Shown in pieces: positions 23,370 through 35,099 of a DNA stretch of 58,533 nucleotides (positions are counted from its first letter, which is position 1; every line of letters begins with the position of its first letter). The translations under genes and the position numbers were made by a program. The notes under the pieces were generated by a model, which saw only the letters and a list, made by a program, of their open reading frames with translations, made no database searches and was not told the DNA's origin. The stretch is from the NCBI GenBank assembly GCA_051453625.1, contig JBOZIK010000001.1, positions 184,474,476-184,533,008 on the forward strand. The letters run 5' to 3'. The stretch is from Welwitschia mirabilis. Taxonomy: Eukaryota; Gnetophyta; Gnetopsida; Welwitschiales.

Positions 23370-23603
23370 TGAAGAATATATTCATTTATTTAATAGATAG
23401 CATAGTGGTTATGCCCATGTGCTTTGTATTTAATATAACTATTAACTATTTATTTAAATTTAGATCCATCCTTCACAGATCTAATCTTCTATTCTTAGCT
23501 ATACTAGATTATATATGTTTGAAAAATTAAGAAAAATATTGAGAGCTTGTAATTCTTATTAAATCAACCACAACTTCCCATCTATCACTACACCTCTACA
23601 TCA
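23370..23603 (+). repeat. 5' LTR of the nested Copia element
   Basis: It runs TG to CA and is 47 bases longer than the 3' LTR. Much of the excess is a 40-base insertion at 23396-23435. Confidence 0.75.
23396..23435 (+). repeat. 40-bp micro-insertion with 8-bp duplication and tRNA-like A box
   Basis: ATTTAATA occurs at 23388-23395 and 23428-23435, and the 3' LTR has it once, so the 3' LTR represents the empty site. The 32 bases between contain tagcatagtggttatgc, which fits the pol III A box (TRGYNNARNNGG). This looks like a tiny retroposed tRNA or SINE 5' fragment. Confidence 0.5.
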
Positions 23604-23608
23604 ATAAT

Positions 23609-23623
23609 TGATCTTAAAGCATT
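23609..23623 (+). promoter_or_regulatory. Decayed primer-binding site
   Basis: The sequence tgatcttaaagcatt matches TGGTATCAGAGCATT at 11 of 15 positions, with three of the four differences being transitions. It sits five bases after the LTR end, where a Copia primer-binding site is expected. Confidence 0.55.
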
Positions 23624-24954
23624 TAAGAGGAGAGTATCTTGCTTCACAGCCGCCTCTTCTAATCCAACAGGACCTGAGAGCTTTTACATTTTACAAATCA
23701 ATTAGTTGGCTCTCTGGGAAATCCATTATTTTGTACACATCTGATAAAGACATTCAAGAAAGAAAAAACAATTTTAGAGTGGTGTTCATAGCTGCCATGC
23801 TATAGCAACATCATTACTGATTATCCTATCTTAAGAGTGCACCTGTTTTTTTCTCACCTGTTCTTCTGCATTATTCTTTTTAAGTTTAAGTTACCTCAAG
23901 AGCACTCTCCCTCTATGTAGGAAAGAACATTGATTTCATGCACTGATTGATATCCAAAATACGCCTTTTTCTTGCCCAAGTCCTAAGAATCAAAGACCTG
24001 TGTTTCTAGAAGAAGCAAAACACACCACCTTATAGTGATGACTACTAGGTCATGTGTCCTATAGGCTATTAAAAAAGAATAGACGAAAGAATGTTTTTCT
24101 AAATTAACAATAGATCAAAGAAATTCAAGGAGAAAGGATAGTGCTCCACACAGCTAGAGAAGATTGTGCTCCAGATGCTTGCTACTCTAACAATATTGAA
24201 GAATCACAATGATGATAAGCTTTTGAAGGCTACTTTTGTAAGTTGAACAATAGGATTAAGTTCACCAAGGACCTATGTAACATCTTCTTAAGTCTTCACT
24301 TTGGTGACATCAATAGTGGTATGATGGTTACTCCATGCCCCATTAGCTTTAATGCAAAGACCTTTTGAAGCTGTGCTGGGTTTGACTTACTGATGAATCT
24401 TGAGGATAGTTTAAAGAATTATTACACCCTTGTTAATTGATGCTTGCATGTTGAATTTCCCAAAATATTTTAGTACTATTTGTGTTTGCATTATGGGACA
24501 TGCTTAAACTCATAAGCCCACCTAATATTTAAGTTAGAAAATAAACCTTGCAAGTATTTTGAAGTTCTCAAAAGATTAAAAAATCCTTTTTTAATATTTC
24601 TTTTTCCTTACTTATCCTTACAACCTGTTGTATAAGGAATTTGGCATTTTTTTATGTCTTTGTATAAGAAAACCAAAAAAATAATAAAATTTACATTATT
24701 GAAGGGGTGAGGAAGGAGAGAAAGGACATACATTATCCACTGCATATATCTAAGGCTTTAGAATTTTAAAGAAAAGGATGGTTAAAATTGTTAACTCCTG
24801 TCAAGTGAATGGGAAACAATATACCAAAATTTAATGGAAAAAACTTTCATGCCTGATAGTTAAAATGAAATTGTTTCTAATTAATAAAGATTTATGAAAG
24901 GTGATTAGTCGTAAATATCTTAAGCTATCAAATGCCAAGAGGATTGATGCATGG

Positions 24955-25560
24955 AAGAATAAGCATTATTATTAATCGATCTAAGACTTGAAGATGATTA
25001 TCTTAATTACATTGCGTTAAGTAAGAGATCAAAAGAGGTGTGGAATGAATTAAACAAACTAGTTGAATCAAGTAGAAATGAAGCTAAGCAAGATCTAAAA
25101 CATTAGATTTATAGATTAAAGTTAATAAAATCTAGATTCATGAATCAACACATCAATTATTTTAAGTTACTTCTTACACAGCTTGTAATAGTAAATTCAA
25201 AGATTGAAGATGATGATGCAAAAGATATATTGCTAAGCAATATTCCATCATCATACAAGTACATTGTTTTTACTTTTAAGAAGATTTCATGTTCTTTAGA
25301 AAGCACAATTTTAACTCTCATTGATGAATTAAGGAAAATGGATGAAAATGAACAAAATAGTGCTTTGTTCTCAAAACAACAAAGGTTTAGAAAATAACCG
25401 AGTTAAGAAAGAAATTATTGGTATTACAAGAAAAGGGGACATACAATAGTAAATTGCTTTGATCGAGCAAATGATCTTCTTAATGGAAAGTTAAAATCAA
25501 AAGATATGGTTGTAGAAGAAAATAATTACTCAAAGGATGAAAAATCATCTAATTAAGAAG
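24955..25560 (+). pseudogene. Copia gag with zinc-knuckle remnant
   Basis: Gag-like sequence runs from about 24955. LEDDYLNYIALSKRSKEVWNEL matches the part before the LW block; it is followed by a TAG stop near 25109 and then by an open 85-codon stretch (25140-25397). That stretch holds NQHINYFKLLL, EDDDAKDILLSNIPSSYKY and YIVFTFKK, the usual EHI and DxDxAxxLLxSLP blocks. After one more stop, WYYKKRGHTIVNCF (25419-25460) is a knuckle that has lost its first cysteines but keeps GHxxxxxC. It is closely related to the gag at 9040-9470. It cannot make a full gag protein. Confidence 0.75.
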
Positions 25561-25837
25561 AAGTTGAAGTAGGAGGATTCTAAATCAAAGTTCATGTGTT
25601 TTAGTGTGTCATTATCAGTATTTAATACATCATCATCAGTGTTAGATTTTTTTAGTAAGCCATCATTGGAATTTTGATGGCTATTAACAGTCTTAATTTT
25701 AGTATTTTGAAGTTGTTATGTACCATTGTAAGTCTGAATAATTTAGTATCATCTTCAACTTAGTGCTCTAGCTCAATACTTGCTTAGTGTGTGTCAACTT
25801 TTATGCTAAGGCTTTTGCAAGCTTTAATCTTGATATA

Positions 25838-25848
25838 AAAGGAAGGGA
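25838..25848 (+). promoter_or_regulatory. Polypurine tract
   Basis: The purine run aaaggaaggga ends one base before the TG of the 3' LTR at 25850, the position of the plus-strand primer in LTR elements. Confidence 0.7.
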
Positions 25849-25849
25849 T

Positions 25850-26036
25850 TGAATACTATATTCATTTATTTAATATAAACTATTTATATAATTTTGGTCC
25901 ATCCTTCATGGATCTGATCTCATATTATTCTTAATTATGCTACAATATATATGTTCGAGAAATTAAGAAAAATGTTGAGAGCTTGAATTCTTGTTAAATC
26001 AACCATAGCTTTCCATCTATGACTACCTCTACATCA
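25850..26036 (+). repeat. 3' LTR of the nested Copia element
   Basis: It starts tgaatactatattc and ends acatca. It lacks the micro-insertion of the 5' LTR and is followed by R1 sequence. Confidence 0.75.
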
Positions 26037-27256
26037 ATAATAATTCATAAGCAATAATTCATGAACATGAAAAGCTAGGAATATTTCCTATATAATTAAT
26101 TCTATAAGGACCAATCATTTAGAGTTTTAGGAAGCTTTACTAAATATAACCTTAATAAGAAATTCATATTAGCATTGGAAAATTTAAACAAAAGGGAATT
26201 CAAACTAGAAAATCACTACTTTATTTTTTAAGTAGTGCAAGGAACAATCAAGCATCTTCTATCTAAGCATTATGCATTTTAAGCCATCATTTCTTCACAT
26301 GAATGAAATTTGATTACCCATGGATATATGTCAAGTGAAAAGTTTAATCAAGTCTTATTAAACCATCTTGTCTATGTCCTAGTGGTATGTTTGTAAGTAT
26401 TGAAATTACCTTCCTTTTAATACATTAGGATGTCTTATCATGGAATAAGCCTCTCATAAGATAAAAGTAAGATAGTATGACATGGATGAGTTTACTATTT
26501 TTTTCTTTCTATTCACTTTCTTAGGGTTATGTTTAGATTTCCTCTAATCTCTCATGAAGAGTATGTATTTTTTATTCTTAGGAGCTGTTTAGGTGCATTA
26601 GCTAGGATAACATGGTTAATTGCATGAAAATAAATAATGCTAAGTTCAACCTTATTATTATGAGTAATTAGAGGAATAATAAAATATTTTAAGGTAGTAA
26701 TACTTTAAAGATTAATGTTAAAACTATAGTAAGAGTAATATGAATTTGGTGTGAAGGTGAATAATTTTGTAAATCTCAATACTTTAAAAAGGATATTATT
26801 CTTAACTTTATTAGATAAGATGTACTTTGAAGGTTTAAGAAAGAGGCTTATGATTAATGTAAGATGAAACTAGACTATAAGTTGATCATTTAATTTATGA
26901 TTAGGTACAATACTTTTGATGCTTCTGTCTTAATGCCTTACTAAATTTATTATCATTTTTTTAAAGTTCTTAGGTATAATAGAACGTTTAATTTGCCTCT
27001 TCTTTTAGGTTCTATGATAAAAAAATATATTAAAGAGGTTAAATTCCTAATAACATAGATTTTATGAATTTTAAAATGTTAGACCATATTATCAAACATT
27101 ATTACTTTGAATATTTATTATTGCAATGGAATCCTAGTAGTCCTTAGGCTAAACCTTAAGCATATGTCTTCCTCCTAAAGTGATTTATATTTCTATCTTA
27201 TTTTAATATAATATATTTAAGTTATATTTCTATTTTAAAAAAATACTTGTTATACT
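26037..27256. repeat. Dispersed repeat R1, copy B, right part
   Basis: This matches copy A from about 1590 to 2709. Its first 132 bases (26042-26173) repeat what already stands left of the inserted element at 23237-23369, at roughly 88 percent identity by eye. Confidence 0.75.
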
Positions 27257-27816
27257 TATAAAACTATAATGGAAACACTTAGAAAATATTTACGAATTTG
27301 CTCTAGAATGTTAAACTTAATAAATCATCTTTTTATAAAGTTACTTAGGAATTTCTATAGTTATGAAAATACTCAATATGGCTTAAGATCCTTGAAATTG
27401 TAATGCAAAATTAATGATTAGCACCTAAAGAGTTTTAAATATTTGTAATGGAGACAAAACCTAAAAAGATACCATATGATTCATGATGGAAGATGTAAAC
27501 CTCAAGTATGACTAAATAAAATAAACATCAATGTCTAAAATCCTATTTTTTCACTTAGAAGTCAATACAAGTGATTCTATCGAATCTAGAACTAATAAGA
27601 ATCTTTTTTTGTTAATGTTAATGATATTTCTACTTTTTTTATCTTAAATTTCTAATAAATAGTAAGGTTTAAAAACTTTTCTTGGTAGAGCCTCAAATTT
27701 CTTAAGTATAAATTAGTTATTTTTAATATTCAAAGGCCTCTTTATCTTAAATAATTAGTTTAAGGAATATCATTATAATTAATTTTAAAATACTTCTTAG
27801 TAATGTATTTGATATT
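27257..27816. other. AT-rich spacer, nothing recognised
   Basis: This is a short stop-dense stretch between repeat R1 and the Copia 5' LTR. No gene or repeat partner was seen. Confidence 0.4.
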
Positions 27817-27967
27817 TGCTAAGGTTTATATGTGCACTATGTTCATATGCCTAAGGAGATGTGAAAAAGCTAATGATGTGCTTACCTTAAAAAGAAAGCT
27901 CTTCATTGCAATATGTGAACAAAGAATAATTTGGAGAAATAAAGATTATCATTTTTGAAAAATCTTA
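27817..27967 (+). repeat. 5' LTR of Copia element 1
   Basis: It starts tgctaaggtttatatg and shares its order of motifs with the LTRs of the element at 44265-52966 (start TGCTAAGG, a cttcattgcaat block, a ggagaaataaa block). The end is set by the primer-binding site. Confidence 0.72.
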
Positions 27968-27968
27968 C

Positions 27969-27980
27969 TGGTATCAGACC
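27969..27980 (+). promoter_or_regulatory. Primer-binding site of Copia element 1
   Basis: TGGTATCAGACC differs by one base from the initiator-methionine tRNA complement TGGTATCAGAGC. Confidence 0.8.
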
Positions 27981-30767
27981 CTTAGTTATGATTTTTAAAG
28001 TTTTTGGGAAGCTCGCATGCCTTATATGGTTGTCATACCATTTTTTCATGCTTGAATCTAGGTTTTGACTCAAATATGTTTGCAACTCTTTTATTTTGCA
28101 AAAAGTTTCTTAGAGATCTATTTACAAATTTTATGTTTTGCATGTTTTTGCATGCTTATTTTATTTTACTATAATTTTTTTTCCAATTATTGTTTGAAAA
28201 CAAATCCATTACTCATTGGCAGGCTATGAAATAACATTAGATGGAACACTTTGTAGATGATTTAGGGTGTCCACTTGACCGCTTTTGTTCAGGTCATTGA
28301 GGTCATAAATGCTATTGTTCATAAGACAAAATTAATAGATCATTAGGATTTTTCACTTGGCTTTCCTCTTCATATCATCTCACACCACATGCCCTTTAGT
28401 CAAGTTGCCCTATCTTCATTTTAGTCCATTATCTATCACTTATTCTGTTGTCACTCACTTCTGTTGATTCTAGGCTTCTAATCCGTGTTTCTTCTACTAT
28501 CATTATTTCTCATTACTTCTGTTTAACCACCACCTTCTTGATGCATTATATTATGTTTAAGATCTCTACTGCTCCTACCACTTATGCCTACAATGCCAGC
28601 ATGCTTGAACTCTATTGTCTATAGTCCATTACCAATATATCATAATACTAATTTGATGCTACTAGTGTAGTTTATCTATATTCTCCTAGTCACCCTGCTA
28701 TTAATGTTATTATTGTTGTTGTTGCTCTATGAGTTTTACTTCTTTGTGACTTCCATTATTATGATCTACCTACTGTGCTCTATCACTAATAATTCTCCAC
28801 CACTAGCTACACTCTGCTACTTGCACTTCATGATCTTCTATATTTGCAAATGCACCTTAACTATTTTACTCTATCATTAACTATTGGGAACGCCTTGCAA
28901 ACTTTTGTATGTAGTTATAGTTGGCTAGCTACAACTGGGCATTCATGCTCTTTTTTATTGATGCATACATCTCTCACTGTCACTTTAACCTATTTGTAGT
29001 CTTCATCATTGTTCTCCATTAAGTACTCCTACACAACTCCTCCCTCTATGTGACAGCACATTCTTTTTCCCAGCTCACAACACCTTGGTGTGGTGATAAA
29101 GGACTTCCTCTATCAACTTAGAAGTCATAGTTTTGAGTCCAAAGAGTGGAAAAAATTTTAGTTTGAAATGTTGATAATTTCTTTTTATTTTATGTGCATA
29201 TGTAGGATCTTGAGCTTTTCTCAGCCATTAACCCTGTTTCATGGACATGTTCTTTACCTAGTAACTTTCTAGTTATGCACGTGTAATGTTATTGAGCCAT
29301 TTCTTAGACATTTTCCTAGTTTTTTCATATGTAGTTTAGGTATTAACTATCTATATTTTAGCTCTGTTTTACATACATCCATAGTTTTTTGCATTCCTTT
29401 TATTTTTGAGAATTTTAATTTATTTTTTAAGATTTTTGGGTGTTTGTAAAACTTGTAAATCTAATTATCATTAAATCAAGTTAGGATATTAATCAGGATC
29501 CCTTGATTTAATGTTTTAAGCTCTTTTTCATAGTTTTTGAGCTCTTATTTTCTCTCTTTTTGAGTTTTTCTTGAGAGTTTTGGCATTTTAGTTTTATAAG
29601 TTGAAATATCTCTCATCAAGTCAGGTTAGGATATAGAAAAAGTATTCCTTAACTGGATTTTTTTTTCTTTTATCTCTTGGACCTATTTTTATGATTTGAA
29701 TAGATTAAGCTAAGTTGGATGATGAACAAGATCTACTTAACTTATCTATACCATAATTAGTTCCTTTTCTTATGTGTTTTAGTCTTTTACTCTCTTGTCT
29801 ATTGTTCCAGCTCAAGCAAAGTAATATAAAAGGAAATTATCACTTATCCCTTAAATACTTAGTGATTTTTAATGGTAATACATTTTGATCACTAGTAGAA
29901 AGGTGGAGCCTTATGTAGATAGAGATTCGTGTTAGATCTTATGCTTCCTTCTAAAGCTTATTATGTAGTCTTAGCTATCATAACTATAAAGTTTGATCCA
30001 TAAAGAGAGTTTTATCTCTCTTAAGTGGAAACATTCCTAGTACTTCAAGGTCTAGATTTCCATGTACACCTTAGTAACTAAGGGTTTATTAGATGAAGGC
30101 CAAAGGCATAGTGACAGGATTCATGTGGATTTTATTACTAAGAGGCATAGATTTATAAAAATTTAGAATTTACTAAGTTTAAGGTATAAGTAGATCATCA
30201 ACGTTGCATGGTACTCTTCTTTAAGAGGGATATGTAGCTAAGGTAATCAAAACTAATCAATGACTTAGAAGCCCCACTGACTTAATTCACATTTTGTTTT
30301 TTATGTTCTTTGAAGAAAAGGGTACCACATGTGGAGAGGATATGATTACTACCTGGATTTTGGAGTAGACTTTAAAGTAATCAATTTTAAGATTTTTTAA
30401 TCTAATGATTAATTTAGATCTCTCGCATAAACATTTACCTTTCTCAAATTAAGAAATATTAAACAAAGTACCTTTATTTTTCTTTCTTATGTGCATAAGT
30501 TCTCACTAGTTATGGGGATGTTTCTTGATTGTCACACTTTATGGTTTGAATAGATCACTTGATTGGGTTTGATTTGCTTTTATTGTAACTATACCTCTTT
30601 GTTATGGATTTTTTATATCGTTGCTTTACTTGCATTATGACTTGAATAGATCACTTGAAATTGTGAATAAGAGCAAAATCCATTTTCTTGTGACTATGCC
30701 ATCTCTTAATCCTCATTTTCTTATATCTTTTTTTGCTTTTTTTTTGAGTTTCACAAGATTTCTTTGT
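27981..30767 (+). other. Long pyrimidine-rich leader of Copia element 1
   Basis: Between primer-binding site and gag lie about 2.79 kb without coding motifs. The sense strand is rich in CT and CAC clusters (28400-28900). The counterpart in the minus-strand element is 2.87 kb with the same character, so the long leader belongs to the family and is not an accident of one copy. It may hold packaging signals or a lost extra frame. A tRNA-like relic lies at 29085-29155. Confidence 0.65.
29085..29155 (+). repeat. tRNA-like (SINE-type) relic in the Copia leader
   Basis: Sequence cttggtgtggtgataaagga resembles a pol III A box, and gaagtcatagttttgagtcc, 30-odd bases on, resembles a B box (GGTTCGAGTCC) with CG-to-TG or CG-to-CA decay. 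Spacing is right for a tRNA head. No clear counterpart was found in the sister element's leader, so it may be an insertion. Confidence 0.45.
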
Positions 30768-31700
30768 ATGAAAGATAGATTGCTTTTGATTATGGATGTG
30801 AGAAAGATCCCTCTGATTCTTGACTTTACCTCATAGCTTATCAACTCTTCTTTGTTTTTCATCCTCTTTTCATAATGGCATATTTATCATTATGTTTAAA
30901 GGATAAGTCTTAGTGGTTATTAGAGTCATTTTCATCCATACTTACTATGAGGATTATAGTCAACATTAGAATTATTATTTAAGATGATTAGTCATAGAAG
31001 ATTTGGCATGAGGATTTTATGTCAACCATGTAGATTTATGGTTATCCAAAGGAATTCTTAATACATGTTCATATATCTCTTCAAAATTAGGCTAAAAAAG
31101 ATATTTAAAAAGATATTGATGAAAAATTAATTAGATATTATGTAGAAATATATTAGCTATCAACATAAGAATTTGATTGATTAAAGCAAAACAAGTTATA
31201 ACAACTTTTATGCCTTGAGGTATACATTCTACTTTGAAAGTAATTTGGAGCTCCTTAATCTCATAACTAATAGAAATAGTTTGCATTACAAGAAAGGAAA
31301 GTTGAGATAATTAATTATGTAGGTGAAAGACATTAAGATAAAGATAGTAGAGATTGATTCAAAAAATAATTTTAAAATCACCATATAAATCTGATCTAGT
31401 GTTGTTTAAAGAAATCCTCTTTATATAGTTATATTATATCACTACATGGAAGTAAATAATTGAATAATATAACTTTTAATATGCTTAATAAGGATCTCAT
31501 TTCCATTTAATCTTAGTTTAACTTCATGGGACCTTTTTCCTTTGATGCTCCATGTAAAGTTTCTTATTCTCATGATCATCCTAGTCAAAATAAACTATTT
31601 AATAGAAAATTCCATTCATAAAGGACAAGTTTAGAATATTGTCACTTCTAAAAAGATCAAGTATCAATTCTTATAATGCAAAAGATAAGGCTATACGACT
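30768..31700 (+). pseudogene. Gag remnant of Copia element 1
   Basis: Starting at the ATG at 30768, MKDRLLLIMDVRKIP aligns with the minus-strand sister's MDRSLLVMDVSKIPMEFDF (start at 49909), which fixes the gag N-terminus. The frame closes after about 22 codons at a TAG (30834). Beyond it only scattered similarity remains, with many stops. It is not functional. Confidence 0.6.
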
Positions 31701-31839
31701 TACGTCTATAGGATTTCTTGGGATAAGATGAATTCTACACCTAAAAAAAATGTAGTAATTAAAGAATATAAGTTTCTTAATTATGTTAAAAATTTTAAAT
31801 CTAATGTAGTCTTTGACAACTATGACCTTTGTAATATGA

Positions 31840-34800
31840 GTGACTACATACTTATGATGAGATGTGGGTTCTCGACATAAGTGAAATTCATCACATGATT
31901 TATTAGTGTGATTATTTTAATGACTTCACTGAAGCATAGAGTCATGTTTATTTGGTAAACAGAATGCAAGTTCCATGGAAGGCTATGATTCAGTTACCCC
32001 TGACTTGACATTTTTCTCTCCATGGATTATTTCACATGTTTTATATATTTCTTTTTTAATCATAAATCTTTTGTTACTTTTAACTTTGTTTTGATAAGAC
32101 CTATTTATTTTTATGACAAAGCATTATAGATGGAAAGCTTGTTCATCTTCATGGTTGTATGAGAATACAAGAAATCACTTGTAAAATATTTTTAAAATTA
32201 GATTTCTTCCTTGCTACTATGACATGCTTGACTAAGAATTCTACTTCTGATATAATAAATATAATGTGTAAGAATGGCCACCTAATTCTTTTGTCCATTT
32301 CATAAGATTTCCCTTAGTGGGAAGCATGTATTATGGGAAAAGGAATTAAGTAGTATTTTTCAACAAGTAAGTAGCATGCTGATTGAAAGCTTTTACTTGT
32401 TTACAATAATCTAGGTGAACATATGTCGGTTTCCACTTCTCATAGATTTCATTACTTTATATCCTTTATTAATAACTATTCTTAAATAACTTAGGTATAT
32501 TTCATCAAATCCAAATCACAAACTTTAGATATTTTTAAGAATTTTAAAACTAAAATGTAAAAGCAATTCAACTATTAGATTAAAATTTTTCATTTAAATA
32601 ATGATGATTAGTACACATCTACTAATTTTAAGGACTTTCTTGCTTTTGAAGAGATTTTCTATTTGATGAATTACCCAAGGATAACCCAATAAAAGGGCAT
32701 TGTTAAGCAATTTTATTACACTAGCATGGCTAGAGCACATTTCATGATGCATTTCAATGGTTATAAGACATATCTTTAGGATGAATTAGTAAATATGACA
32801 ATACATATTAATAATCATATTAGTCTATATACTGAAAAAGGAGAATCTTCAACTAAAATGTGGTGTAGGTATAAGTTAAAGTTAAACCATTTTCATGTTT
32901 TTGGTTGTTAGTGATATGTTCATATTCTAAGCAAACATTATGAAAACTTTAAAGCACATGCTTACATCAATATATTTGTAGAATATCCAAGCTACTGAAA
33001 GGATTATTGAGTATATCTCTCAGAGCACTATAAGATCATTGTTTTTCATGGTGTTATCTTTTTAAAAACTTTAAACAATAATTCTTAGCTTAATCCTTTA
33101 AATCTTTGTCCTTTCTCTAGCCCAGTAACTATATTGAATGTCCAAGGGAAATATGGCCATCAGTAATGCTTCATTTCCTTTGATTGCTACATATACTTTA
33201 CAACTTATAGGAACTAAGAAATTTCGTGTTTCTATCATATTTAATCATGGTTTTAGTAGCAATACAGTAGGTCCTTTGATTGAAGAAGTTAATACTACTT
33301 AAATATGACACCGAAGTACTTGGTTATAGTCTACTCTTTAAGATTTTTGCAATGATGAGAAGTTTAAAACTAAAACTAGACACAGCCCGCATACATCTCA
33401 TGATGATGATGATAATTATCTTTGCTTGATATTTGATGGTAAACCAATCTCATTTAACAATGTTATTCAACATTACCATTGGAAAAAGATCATGTAAGAA
33501 ACATGATAGTCTTCTTTAAAATGGTACTTGGGAGTTGGCAAATCTTCTATTCAGGTGTACAATATTATCTATAAATTATTGTTACATAATAAATATAATG
33601 TGAATAATATGTTGAGTGACCTAAAGCATATCTTATTATTATAGACCTATGATAGACGAAAGGAGTTGATTCCAATACAGTTTTTACTCCAATAGCAAAA
33701 TGGACTATTATAAGAATAATGATTACTTTGGCATCATTAAAAAAGGATGGAAGATTCATCAATTAGATATAAAGACTATTTTTGTTCATGGATACTTAAA
33801 AAAAGAAATGTACATAATTCAATTAAAGGGGTTTAAAGTAAAAGGAAAAGAACATAAGATGTGTAGATTGATCAAGTCTCTATATAGGTTAAAATAAGAA
33901 CCAAGATCTAAGTACACTGAGATTGAAAATTATCTAAGTTCCATTGAATTTAGATTATGTGATTATTAATATGTGGTTGTCACGTTATTCATAAAATTTT
34001 ATAGGCATCAATTTACATACATAGTGATATATGTAGATGATATGCCAATAGCTAGAAGTGATGTAAAATACATAAAAAGAATAAAATTTACCTTAAGTAA
34101 GAATTTAAGATTTATTATCTTTAATTGACTATATTCTACTTGATGTAAAAATTATTTAGTAAAAGGGTGGAATAATCTTAAGAAAAAAAAAAAGTAAATT
34201 AGAGATCTAATCTAGAAGTTTGGATTAGAAAATGTAAAATAAAATGTAATACCTTTGGAAACAAATATTCAGATATCTATTGATGAAGAGTCCAAACCTA
34301 CAATAAAACTAAATATAAAATAATAGTAGGAATTATAATTTATTTAATCAACACTAGACCAAATATATCACATGATGTTGATGTATTATCAAGTTATCCT
34401 CATGCACCAAATGTCACTCATCTAAGCACTACAAAAAGAGTATTAAGATATCTTAAGAAGACTAAACATTTAGGTCTAACATATAAAAGGAACTCTCAGT
34501 TTATTCTAAAGGCATACTCTAATTTATTGAAAAAATTATAACTCATTATTAATATTAGGGTATATTATGTTCTTGAGGACATCACTCCTATCTTAACTGT
34601 CAAAGCATCAAAAAGCTATAATATGGTCTCTTGCTAAGGAAGAATATACTGCTACTTCTAAGGCATGTAGAGAAACCAAATAATTAAATAAATTATTAGA
34701 AGTGATAAACTCAAAATAGACTAGGACAATAGAGCTCTTCATTGACAATTACTTAACAATTTCTATAGCAAAATATTTACTACACCATGATAAGATAAAA

Positions 34801-34906
34801 TACTTTCGTGTTGGAATCCATAAAATAAGGGAACTCATACAAAATAAATTTACATTATCTAATCATAGAGCAATTGGTGATATGCTTACTAAATCACTTG
34901 GTTAAT
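31840..34906 (+). pseudogene. Copia pol: protease, integrase, RT and RNase H (broken)
   Basis: Domains lie in Copia order. Protease: WVLDISEIHHM at 31865-31897, keeping the active Asp of the WxLDSGASxHM block. Integrase: the FIDDYS block reads FINNYS (32465-32482), the DNGGEY block reads NNDD-stop-Y (32597-32614), and the NGVxER block reads KGIVKQ (32693-32710), so all three catalytic acids are lost. The C-terminal part runs to about 33060 (HFHVFGC, VEYPSY). RT: an open 65-codon piece at 33700-33897 with GWKIHQLDIKTIFVHGYL, then YVDD intact at 34030-34041, then RVLRYLKKTKHLGLTYKRN. RNase H: a tail ending in GDMLTKSLG (about 34906). Many stops and frameshifts interrupt it. Confidence 0.85.
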
Positions 34907-34973
34907 AGAATTTTTAGTGCTTCCATGGGATTTATTTGAATTTTAAATTTTAGTTTGAAGTTATTCTTAATCC

Positions 34974-35099
34974 TAGTGCTATGAGATGTGTAGTATAATT
35001 ATGATCTAGTACTATGGGATTTATAGTACATTTTTAGACTAGCATTATGAGATTTGTAATTCAAATGATAGTTCTACTTACTACAAGATTTGTTGTAGT
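34974..35099 (+). repeat. Four hairpin-forming ~34-bp repeats after the Copia coding region
   Basis: Units begin ctagtgctatgag, ctagtactatggg, ctagcattatgag and ctacttactacaag. The second contains GTACTAT and, 7 bases on, its exact reverse complement ATAGTAC; the others are decayed forms of the same hairpin. The sister element carries the same repeats on its own strand (44597-45170). Confidence 0.75.

Larger units (their letters stand above)
23370..26036 (+). mobile_element. Gag-only Copia-like LTR element nested in repeat R1
   Basis: LTRs at 23370-23603 and 25850-26036 share tatattcatttatttaata at the start, gagagcttg in the middle and ctctacatca at the end. A primer-binding site follows the first LTR (23609-23623), and a polypurine tract precedes the second (25838-25848). 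The interior carries one Copia gag (24955-25560) and no protease, integrase or RT, so at 2.7 kb it is a non-autonomous or deleted element. The segment 23625-24450 has no element motif and more balanced composition; it might be captured host sequence. The flanks are odd: about 132 bases of R1 are present on both sides. Confidence 0.75.

Noticed and set aside
1281-27256. R1 copies A and B as the two LTRs of one giant element enclosing the PMEI gene
   Set aside because: No primer-binding site or polypurine tract fits, the copies lack TG/CA ends and differ by a 130-base indel, and the space between holds unrelated older and younger elements.
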